Part shown: positions 57,277 to 64,000 of the stretch, piece by piece
Position numbering within the stretch: the stretch's first letter is position 1
Layout of the letters: the number at the start of each line of letters is the position of its first letter
Source of the DNA: Clostridium tetanomorphum
GTDB taxonomy: Bacteria > Bacillota > Clostridia > Clostridiales > Clostridiaceae
Direction: 5' to 3'
DNA: 64,000 nt
NCBI RefSeq assembly: GCF_017873215.1
Contig: NZ_JAGGKA010000001.1
Coordinates: 186,001-250,000, forward strand
Notes under the pieces: model-generated
Database searches by the model: none
Told to the model about the DNA's origin: nothing
What the model saw: the letters and a program-made list of their open reading frames with translations, nothing else
Program-made: the position numbers and the translations under genes

Positions 57277-59472
57277 TTATTTTATTTCTACATTTTCAGT
57301 TGTTTCAATTGCATTTTCCATTGTTGATTGTAAAAATTTAAAATAGTCTATAGAGTTTGATTCAGTTAATGCTGGCATATTAACAGTTATGCTACTATCA
57401 TTTAACTTAGTTAAAGATGTATTAAAATTAATAGTCATACCAACTGTACCTTTAACATTTGGGGCACCCATTTTTGCTAAATCAAATTTGAAGTCCATTA
57501 CGCCTTCTTCATAAACAGTTCTACCTTTGTCATCTAAGTAATATTTAATTTGGATACCATCTTTTCCCAATAACTCCATAGATGAGAAGCCTTCTACGAA
57601 CTTGCTATAAGCCAATTTGTTAGCTGGCATATTATCTAAGAATTCATTAAATCCTTTATCAAATTCTTTTTGGAATTCAGTCTTATCTATTGTTTTATCA
57701 GAAGAATTTACTGAATCTACGCAAACATTCATGTAAGCTTTGATAAAGTCCATTACTTCTTTTTGTTCAACAAAGTTTAAAACATTGTTTCCTGTATAAG
57801 CTAAAAATGCTTTTAAAGTTTCATTATTTAAAGTTATTTGATAACCAGTAGCAGTTCTGCCATCAGGAGTAGTTTTAGTACCTAATTTTGTTACTATATT
57901 AAAATTAGGTTTGTAAGCAGCAGCATATTTTAATCCTAATTTTTCAAAAGTGTTCTTGTTCTTTTCTATAAAGCTTGTAATTTTAGCATAATCCATTTTA
58001 GGAGTAGTAACATCTTTTGAGTTATCATCTAATTTGTCCATATCTGACATATTAAGAATCATATATTCTTTTCCTTTTAGCTCAGCCATGCTTGGATCAG
58101 CTACTGCAAGATCAGTTAATTCTTTAGGTAAACCGTATATTAATTTAAATGATGGATCAGCAGTCTTTGAAGCATCCATATCTATCCACATAGGGAATTT
58201 AATAGGCTTTGCAGCCATAAAACCACCTAATTTTATTGTACTAGATACTTCTTCCTTCATTTTTGTATCAGATTCATTTTGAAGTTTTCCAGTCATGTCT
58301 ATAGTTATAGTATCTCCTACAGTGGATAACATTTGATTAAATCCATTTTGAACTTCAGCAGGAAGATCTTTTGCTGTAAATTTGATATCATAATTTCCAG
58401 CCATTTCACAAGATTTAACTTCTTCAGCTGTAAAAAGTTTAGTTAAAAATTCTTGTCCATCAGCTGTTTTGGAAACAGTATTATTTAATGTATTTTCTAT
58501 AGATTTACTAACAGACCCTTCAAGACCTAATATATAGTGATTTACATATTCTGTTGAATTTAAATAAGAGCTTTGTTCTGAAAAATCTTTTCCGTTAGTT
58601 AAGATCATTGGAGCATTTAACTTAGCAGCTAGCACACTACCAGTAAGAGCATCTCCAAAGCTTTCACCAGAAGCTACTACCGTATTAGAAGATTTTAAAT
58701 CAAAGGATTTATTTATTAATAAGTTTGTCTCATATCTATCTTTACCAGCGATTCTAATGATATCAGAATCTGTTAGATTTGAATTAATTGATTTTAATTC
58801 ATTTACAATATTATTAGATACTAAAGCTTGGGAACTTATTATATATACTTTCGAAGGTTGTATTTTATTTAACTGAGCTTTTAATTCTGTTGGAAGTTTA
58901 TCCTTACCAGTCATAATTAATGGGTAACCTTTTGTAGCAGAAATACTGGAAACACTTAAAGAGTCTCCAAAACCTGCAGCACTTGCTATAAATACAGGAG
59001 TTCCTTTTTCTATCTTTATCTTATCAAGTATTTTACTGCTTGTGTCAAATCTGTTTTTACCTGAAATTCTTTCAGCTTTAAAACCTAATTTTTTTATTTC
59101 AGCTTCTACATCTTTTCCTATTGCTCCTTCACCACCTAAGATGTATACAGTACCAGATTTACTTAAATGTTTTTTAATATAATTGAAAGTTTCTTTACAT
59201 TCGTTCTTATCTTTATCTGCAAGAAGGATAGGAGCATTAATGTTTTTAGCAAATAAGCTAGCTGATAGAGCATCATAAGGAGCTTTTCCACTAGCTAGCA
59301 CTATGTTGTCTACAGTACCGCTGTAAATACGGTTAGCAATTGCTTCAGCTGTAGCATAACGATTGTTACCCCCTAATCTAGTGTCTACTTTCGCATTAAC
59401 ACTAGCTGTATTAGTAGCTGTAAGAATAGCTGCTAGTGTAGCGGAAGCTACGATTGATCTGATTTTTTTCAT
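57277..59472 (-). CDS. Cell wall-binding repeat 2 (CWB2) family surface protein
   Basis: A 731-residue exported protein. It has a signal peptide (about 1-27, ending A-S-V-N-A) and three CWB2 repeats (about 30-325), recognisable from R-L-G-G-N-N-R-Y-A-T-A, R-I-S-G-K-N-R-F-D-T and R-I-A-G-K-D-R-Y-E-T. CWB2 modules anchor clostridial S-layer-type proteins to anionic wall polymers. The last 390 residues, rich in Lys, Asp and Met-x-Asp segments, match no domain I recognise. GAGGAGAG precedes the ATG. Confidence 0.93.
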   Translation of the reverse strand: MKKIRSIVASATLAAILTATNTASVNAKVDTRLGGNNRYATAEAIANRIYSGTVDNIVLASGKAPYDALSASLFAKNINAPILLADKDKNECKETFNYIKKHLSKSGTVYILGGEGAIGKDVEAEIKKLGFKAERISGKNRFDTSSKILDKIKIEKGTPVFIASAAGFGDSLSVSSISATKGYPLIMTGKDKLPTELKAQLNKIQPSKVYIISSQALVSNNIVNELKSINSNLTDSDIIRIAGKDRYETNLLINKSFDLKSSNTVVASGESFGDALTGSVLAAKLNAPMILTNGKDFSEQSSYLNSTEYVNHYILGLEGSVSKSIENTLNNTVSKTADGQEFLTKLFTAEEVKSCEMAGNYDIKFTAKDLPAEVQNGFNQMLSTVGDTITIDMTGKLQNESDTKMKEEVSSTIKLGGFMAAKPIKFPMWIDMDASKTADPSFKLIYGLPKELTDLAVADPSMAELKGKEYMILNMSDMDKLDDNSKDVTTPKMDYAKITSFIEKNKNTFEKLGLKYAAAYKPNFNIVTKLGTKTTPDGRTATGYQITLNNETLKAFLAYTGNNVLNFVEQKEVMDFIKAYMNVCVDSVNSSDKTIDKTEFQKEFDKGFNEFLDNMPANKLAYSKFVEGFSSMELLGKDGIQIKYYLDDKGRTVYEEGVMDFKFDLAKMGAPNVKGTVGMTINFNTSLTKLNDSSITVNMPALTESNSIDYFKFLQSTMENAIETTENVEIK

Positions 59473-59530
59473 ATAAATCTCTCCTCTATTAACAATTTAT
59501 AACGCCTATAAATTATATTGGTATAATTTT

Positions 59531-59561
59531 ATTATAATGTAGAGATTAGGGGTGAAGTCAA
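59531..59561 (-). promoter_or_regulatory. Possible promoter of the CWB2 gene
   Basis: On the minus strand TTGACT (59556-59561) and TATAAT (59531-59536) with a long 19-base spacer. Confidence 0.45.
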
Positions 59562-59577
59562 TAGTTTTATGGTAAAT

Positions 59578-60885
59578 TTAAGGTATATATATCTTTAAAC
59601 GAGTTATTCTTTTGTATTCTACTTCCTCTATTTTAAAAACTATGCCATTATATTCTAAGGTTTTTTCATCTGTATTATTAGGTATACTACCTAATAGATT
59701 TATGGCAAAACCACCTATAGTATCTGCATGGTTAGAAGGTAAATTTAAATGAAGAAGGTCATTTATATCATCAATTGAAAGAAGACCATCTACTAAGTAT
59801 GTATGAGCGTCTATTTTTCTTATAAGTTCACTATTTTCATCATATTCATCAAAGATATTTCCTACAATTTCTTCTAATAAATCTTCCATGGTTACAATTC
59901 CTGAGAATCCTCCATATTCATCTATAAGCATTGCTATATAATTTTTACTCTTTTGAAGGTCTTTAAATAAAGTATCTATAGTTTTTGTTTCTGGAACAAA
60001 GTATGCAGGTCTTAATAATTTTTTTATAGAATCTTCATCTAATGAATTATGTCTAATATTAAAAAACAGATCTTTGATGTATAAAATTCCAATTATATTA
60101 TCAATATCTTCTTCATAAACAGGTATTCTAGAGTATTTTTCTTCTAAAATTTGATCAATAAGTTCATTTAATGGAGAATTTATATCTACTGCAAAAACAT
60201 TAGTCCTAGGAGTCATAATTTCTTTGGCTAAAGTATCGTCAAAGTCAAATATACCATTTATCATTTCTTTTTCTGTTTGTTTTATCACTCCTGTTTCTTC
60301 ACCTACGTCTATCATCATTTTTATTTCTTCTTCTGATACATCTTCCTCTATATTATCTGTACTTACTCCAAATATTCTTACTAAAAGGTTAGTTGACCAA
60401 GTTAATACTTTTACAAAGGGGAGTGTAATTTTTGAAAATAATATTATAGGTTTAATTACAAACATAGCTATATTTTCTGAATGTTGTAGTGCTAGACGTT
60501 TAGGAACTAATTCACCAAAAACTAAAGTAATATATGATAGTAATATTGTTACTAAAATTAAGGAAAGTTGACTGCTAGCAGGCACATTCATTTTTTTTAG
60601 CCAATTTGACAATGGAGTAGAAATATTTGTAGCTGCAGAAGCGCTAGCTAAAAATCCAGCTAAAGTAATTCCTACTTGTATTGTAGCTAAAAATTTACTA
60701 GTTTCCTTTGACAAATTTAAAATGAGATTTGCTTTAACGTTTTTATCTTCTTCTGCCATATGAGATAACTTTGTTTTATTTAAAGATACTATGGCCATTT
60801 CAGAAGCAGAAAAAAAAGCATTAATGCAAACTAGTAATAATATGATTAATATATTTAATGTAATATTAGGTGAGTGAATATCCAT
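59578..60885 (-). CDS. CorC/HlyC family transporter (CNNM/DUF21, CBS pair, CorC-HlyC domain)
   Basis: A 435-residue membrane protein with DUF21/CNNM helices (about 5-190), a CBS pair (about 210-330, with E-I-M-T-P-R-T-N) and a C-terminal CorC_HlyC domain (about 345-430). The family is linked to Mg2+ or other divalent cation efflux and is often misnamed hemolysin. The start follows AGGAAGGCGG. It is a single gene divergent from the hydrogenase-like cluster. Confidence 0.92.
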   Translation of the reverse strand: MDIHSPNITLNILIILLLVCINAFFSASEMAIVSLNKTKLSHMAEEDKNVKANLILNLSKETSKFLATIQVGITLAGFLASASAATNISTPLSNWLKKMNVPASSQLSLILVTILLSYITLVFGELVPKRLALQHSENIAMFVIKPIILFSKITLPFVKVLTWSTNLLVRIFGVSTDNIEEDVSEEEIKMMIDVGEETGVIKQTEKEMINGIFDFDDTLAKEIMTPRTNVFAVDINSPLNELIDQILEEKYSRIPVYEEDIDNIIGILYIKDLFFNIRHNSLDEDSIKKLLRPAYFVPETKTIDTLFKDLQKSKNYIAMLIDEYGGFSGIVTMEDLLEEIVGNIFDEYDENSELIRKIDAHTYLVDGLLSIDDINDLLHLNLPSNHADTIGGFAINLLGSIPNNTDEKTLEYNGIVFKIEEVEYKRITRLKIYIP

Positions 60886-60990
60886 AGCAGAACCGCCTTC
60901 CTACAAATAAATAATATATAATTATATTTTTACTAAGAATGACTATATTATTCTTTATATAAAAATATTGTATGGCAACTTTTTAGAATA

Positions 60991-61070
60991 TAGAGAAAAG
61001 ATTACAGTGTATAGATGTAGAATAAATTTAATCTTTGAGGTAAAATTGTTTATAGAAAAGATTATAGGGT
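60991..61070 (+). repeat. Short direct repeats upstream of the hydrogenase-like cluster
   Basis: TAGAGAAAAGATTACAGTGT (60991-61010) and TATAGAAAAGATTATAGGGT (61051-61070) agree at 16 of 20 positions and are exactly 60 bases apart. They may be binding sites for a regulator; the AT-rich context weakens the case. Confidence 0.3.
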
Positions 61071-61090
61071 TTGAGGATGGTGGTTATAAA

Positions 61091-61339
61091 ATGGTTGATA
61101 TAAATGTGTGTGTGGGAAGTGCTTGTCATCTAAAAGGATCATATGTGGTTATTGAAGCATTACAAAAACTTATTATAGAGAATAGATTAGAAGATAAGAT
61201 AGAGCTTAAGGGAGCTTTTTGTTTAGGGCATTGCACAGAAGGGGTATCTGTAAAAATAGGGGAAGATATATTTTCAGTAAATAAAAGTAATGTAAATGAT
61301 TTTTTTAAAGAACAGGTTATGGAGAGGATAATAAAATGA
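61091..61339 (+). CDS. Thioredoxin-like [2Fe-2S] ferredoxin (NuoE/HydA-subunit type)
   Basis: An 82-residue protein with the [2Fe-2S] ligands C-V-G-S-A-C and C-L-G-H-C of the NuoE/HymA family but without the helical N-terminal part of full NuoE. It probably transfers electrons to or from the hydrogenase-like protein that overlaps its stop. The start is ATG 61091 behind GGATGGTGG; the frame is open upstream but has no ribosome site. Confidence 0.88.
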   Translation: MVDINVCVGSACHLKGSYVVIEALQKLIIENRLEDKIELKGAFCLGHCTEGVSVKIGEDIFSVNKSNVNDFFKEQVMERIIK

Positions 61340-63066
61340 GCCATATGAATTTTTCAAGAGCTAATTGTAAAAATTGTTATAAATGCCTTAGATCTTGCCC
61401 TGTAAAAGCTATAAGGTTTAAAAATGAACAAGCTGAAATAGTAGAGGAAAGATGTATAAGTTGTGGTCATTGCCTAGCTATATGCCCTCAAAATGCAAGA
61501 AATATAGTAAGTGATTTGGAAAAGGTTAAAAATGCCATACAAAATGGGGAAAAGGTTATAGTGAGTATAGCTCCTTCTTTTGCTGGTTTTTTTAAAGGAA
61601 GAGAAGGAAAAATAATTCATGCTCTTAAGAAAATTGGGTTTCATGATGTAAATGAAACTGCATTTGGAGCAGAAGTAGTGACAGAATTATATAAAGACTA
61701 TATAAATAAAAATTGTAGAGAAAATTATATAACTACTTGTTGTCCATCAGCTAATTATCTTATAGAAAAGTATTTTCCAAAATTGATTTCTTATATGATA
61801 CCAATAGTTACTCCTATGACAGCTCATGGTAAAATACTGAAAAGTATATATAAGAATAGTTTTATAGTTTTTATAGGACCTTGTGGAGCTAAGAAAGTTG
61901 AGTCAGATAGTTATAATGAAGAGGAAAGACCTATAGATGCAGTATTAACTTATGAAGAGATAGAAAAATGGATTGTGGATGAAGGCATAGGTATAGATAA
62001 ATTAAAAGAAGAAAAAATTAATGGAATGGCTTTTGATATAGGAAGAGGATATCCAATACATGGAGGAATAATTAAAGCTGTTGGAAATCTGGAGAAAATA
62101 AAACATTATCATAAACTATCTGTAAGTGGAATAGAGGATTGTATAGAACTTTTTACTAGTATAGAAAAAGGAGAATTAAAAAATTTATTAGTTGAAGTAA
62201 GTGCTTGTAAAGGAAGTTGCATAGGTGGTCCCAATAGAATTAGAGATAGAAAGGATTATTTTGAAAGGCTGAATGCTGTAGAGGATTATATAAAAAAAAG
62301 AGAAACAAATTCTAAAGAAAATATTGATATAGTGTCAACACCAGAAAATATGGATTTTACCACAGAATTTATTGATAAGAGTTTTTATAATCATAATCCT
62401 TCAATGGAAGAAATAGAAAATATAATGAAAAGTATGGGAAAATATAGTGCAGAAGATGAATTAAATTGTGGAGTATGTGGATATGATACTTGTAGAGAAA
62501 AAGCAAAAGCAGTATATAATGGTATGGCTGAAACTACTATGTGTTTACATTATATGAGGAGTAAAGCTGAGAATATAACAAATGTTATATTTGAGAATAC
62601 AGTTACATGTATAATTTTATTAGATGGAAATTTAAGAATTAAAGAAATAAATCCAGCAGGAGAGAAAATATTTTCAGTAGATGCAAACAATATAAAAGAT
62701 AAACCTATTACTAGTTTAATGGCAGATGAAGATTTTAGATATGTAAGAAAAACGGGAAAAAGTATTATAGGTAAAAAAATAGCTCTTCCTCAATATAATG
62801 TAGTATTTATTGAAAATATTGCATATTTGCCTAAGCAAGATATAATAATGGCTTCTATGGTAAATATAATGGAAGAAGAAAAAAATAAAAAGGAGCTTAT
62901 AAAAGTAAAAGAAAATACTTTAAATGCTGCCCAAGAAGTTATTGAAAAGCAAATGAGAGTAGCACAAGAAATAGCAAGCCTTTTAGGGGAAACAACAGCT
63001 GAAACAAAAATGATTTTAACTAAACTAAAAAAGGTAGTGGAAGGAGAAGAGGGGGAAATAAGATGA
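61336..63066 (+). CDS. [FeFe]-hydrogenase-like protein with ferredoxin and PAS domains (putative sensory hydrogenase)
   Basis: A 576-residue protein. Two [4Fe-4S] motifs (C11, C14, C17, C21 and the C-I-S-C-G-H-C-L-A-I-C set) are followed by an H-cluster domain with T-T-C-C-P-S, P-C-G-A-K-K-V-E and A-C-K-G-S-C-I-G-G-P. All cluster cysteines seem present, though L1 and L3 differ from catalytic enzymes. A further C-G-V-C-G-Y-D-T-C Fe-S domain (about 377-385) and a PAS domain (about 415-505) follow. This fits group C hydrogenases, thought to sense H2 or redox state. It overlaps both neighbours. Confidence 0.9.
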   Translation: MSHMNFSRANCKNCYKCLRSCPVKAIRFKNEQAEIVEERCISCGHCLAICPQNARNIVSDLEKVKNAIQNGEKVIVSIAPSFAGFFKGREGKIIHALKKIGFHDVNETAFGAEVVTELYKDYINKNCRENYITTCCPSANYLIEKYFPKLISYMIPIVTPMTAHGKILKSIYKNSFIVFIGPCGAKKVESDSYNEEERPIDAVLTYEEIEKWIVDEGIGIDKLKEEKINGMAFDIGRGYPIHGGIIKAVGNLEKIKHYHKLSVSGIEDCIELFTSIEKGELKNLLVEVSACKGSCIGGPNRIRDRKDYFERLNAVEDYIKKRETNSKENIDIVSTPENMDFTTEFIDKSFYNHNPSMEEIENIMKSMGKYSAEDELNCGVCGYDTCREKAKAVYNGMAETTMCLHYMRSKAENITNVIFENTVTCIILLDGNLRIKEINPAGEKIFSVDANNIKDKPITSLMADEDFRYVRKTGKSIIGKKIALPQYNVVFIENIAYLPKQDIIMASMVNIMEEEKNKKELIKVKENTLNAAQEVIEKQMRVAQEIASLLGETTAETKMILTKLKKVVEGEEGEIR

Positions 63067-64000
63067 GCTTATTTGTAGATGTATCCTTTCATAGCTTAAT
63101 AAAATATGGAGAAGAATTATGTGGAGATAGTGTTGAAACGGTGAAGCTTGCAGACAGTACTATAGTAGTTATGGCTGATGGATTGGGAAGTGGAGTAAAG
63201 GCTAATATATTATCTACTTTAACTACTAAAATATCTGCTACCATGTTAAAGGATGGAGCAGATATATACGAAACTGTTGATACTATAGTAAATACTTTAC
63301 CTGTGTGTAAAGTAAGAAAGGTAGCTTATTCAACTTTTACCCTTATAAAAATATATGATGATGGAAGAGTTTATTTAGCAGAATACGATAATCCGCCAAC
63401 ATTTATAATTAGAGATGGCAATTTGTTAAATATACATAAAAAAGAGATTATAATAAATGATAGAAAAGTTTATGAAAGCAAATTTTATGTAAAACATGGA
63501 GATGCATTAATTGTAGTTAGTGATGGGGTTATTCATGCTGGGCTTGGAAATATAATGAATTTAGGATGGAAATGGGAAAATGTCAGTGATTATCTTCAAA
63601 GAAGCTCAAGGAATAGAAAAGATGCTAGAAGTATAACAAAGGATTTATGTGATGTATGCTCAGATCTTTATGGAGGTAAACCAGGAGACGATGCTACCGT
63701 AGTTACTATGAAGATAAAAGCACCAGAATATATTAATTTATTTACAGGACCTCCTAAAGATAAGACTAAAGATGGACAAGTTATAAAACATTTCATTAAT
63801 AGCTTTGGAAAGAAAATAATATGTGGAGGAACAGCAGCAAATATTGCTCAAAGAGAACTTAATAAACCATTAAAAGTTAATTTAGATTTTATATCAAAGG
63901 ATATACCGCCTACAGCTGATATGGAAGGAATAGATTTAATAACAGAGGGAGTTATTACTTTAAGTAAAGTTGTAGACATGCTAAAGGAATATAAAAGGAA
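63063..64000 (+). CDS. PP2C/SpoIIE-type serine phosphatase, 3' end outside the window
   Basis: The open frame starts at ATG 63063, overlapping the hydrogenase stop as ATGA, and runs off the window at 64000 after about 312 codons. It begins M-S-L-F-V-D-V-S-F-H-S. Phosphatase motifs are visible: D-G-L-G-S-G near residue 39, V-S-D-G-V near 153 and G-D-D-A-T-V-V near 210. Residues after 220 form an added domain seen in clostridial hydrogenase-linked SpoIIE proteins. It likely dephosphorylates a target in response to the upstream sensor. Confidence 0.87.
   Translation, partial: MSLFVDVSFHSLIKYGEELCGDSVETVKLADSTIVVMADGLGSGVKANILSTLTTKISATMLKDGADIYETVDTIVNTLPVCKVRKVAYSTFTLIKIYDDGRVYLAEYDNPPTFIIRDGNLLNIHKKEIIINDRKVYESKFYVKHGDALIVVSDGVIHAGLGNIMNLGWKWENVSDYLQRSSRNRKDARSITKDLCDVCSDLYGGKPGDDATVVTMKIKAPEYINLFTGPPKDKTKDGQVIKHFINSFGKKIICGGTAANIAQRELNKPLKVNLDFISKDIPPTADMEGIDLITEGVITLSKVVDMLKEYKR

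Noticed and set aside
60224-60571. 115-codon plus-strand open frame inside the CorC/HlyC gene
   Set aside because: It is antisense to a well-supported gene with no ribosome site.
59578-60885. Hemolysin/toxin
   Set aside because: The HlyC-type name is historical; the DUF21-CBS-CorC_HlyC layout indicates a cation transport protein.

Overview
The window is a gene-dense, AT-rich stretch of a low-GC Firmicute chromosome. Purine-rich Shine-Dalgarno sites, A/T-ending codons, sporulation genes (gpr, spoIIP, yqfC, yqfD, a CotS-like protein), a type A RNase P RNA and the order hrcA-grpE-dnaK-dnaJ-prmA-rsmE-mtaB-HIT-rpsU-yqeY-yqfC-yqfD-pgpH-ybeY-dgk-cdd-era-recO all point to an anaerobic spore-former of Clostridium sensu stricto. 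I do not name a species. I see no phage, transposase, CRISPR array or tRNA. Most genes are on the plus strand.

Layout. 1-2.8 kb: glycogen synthase, a D-2-hydroxyacid dehydrogenase and a DUF503 protein. 2.9-5.5 kb: a P-type ATPase homologue whose catalytic motifs are eroded. 5.5-11.9 kb: an 80-residue protein behind a hairpin that covers its ribosome site, a short ComEC, holA, rpsT (minus), gpr, spoIIP and a small membrane protein. 12-24.6 kb: lepA, hemW, the CIRCE-controlled hrcA-grpE-dnaK operon, dnaJ, and ribosome or tRNA modification genes up to rpsU and yqeY. 24.7-31.8 kb: yqfC-yqfD, then the pgpH-ybeY-dgk/PAP2-cdd-era-recO series. 31.8-36.1 kb: a DUF4342 protein, a CcpN-like regulator and pyruvate phosphate dikinase. 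36.2-45 kb: a CotS-like protein (minus), dgt, the dnaG-sigA macromolecular synthesis pair behind Spo0A-box-like sites, a PH/DUF1648 membrane protein, trmK, a Nif3-like protein and a zinc-ribbon coiled-coil protein. 45-45.4 kb: rnpB.

From 45.5 kb the content is more accessory: a TIGR04076 protein, an ABC exporter pair, a chemoreceptor, a NifX-like protein with a His/Cys tail, a complete four-gene siroheme-to-heme (Ahb) cluster, a GntR/YtrA-type regulator with its own ABC transporter, a cell-wall-binding (CWB2) protein with an unrecognised C-terminal half, a CorC/HlyC protein, and at the right edge a three-gene unit of [2Fe-2S] protein, PAS-containing [FeFe]-hydrogenase-like protein and PP2C/SpoIIE-type phosphatase (cut by the window end).

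The observations most worth following are: the P-type ATPase pseudoenzyme; three RNA hairpins at ribosome sites (before the 80-aa gene, holA and spoIIP), with the spoIIP one fitting a model in which read-through RNA is translationally silent; the probable non-standard starts of the ccpN-like gene (ATT) and recO (CTG); the Ahb heme cluster; and the hydrogenase-phosphatase signalling unit. All calls come from reading the sequence and general knowledge of the families; no database search was run.
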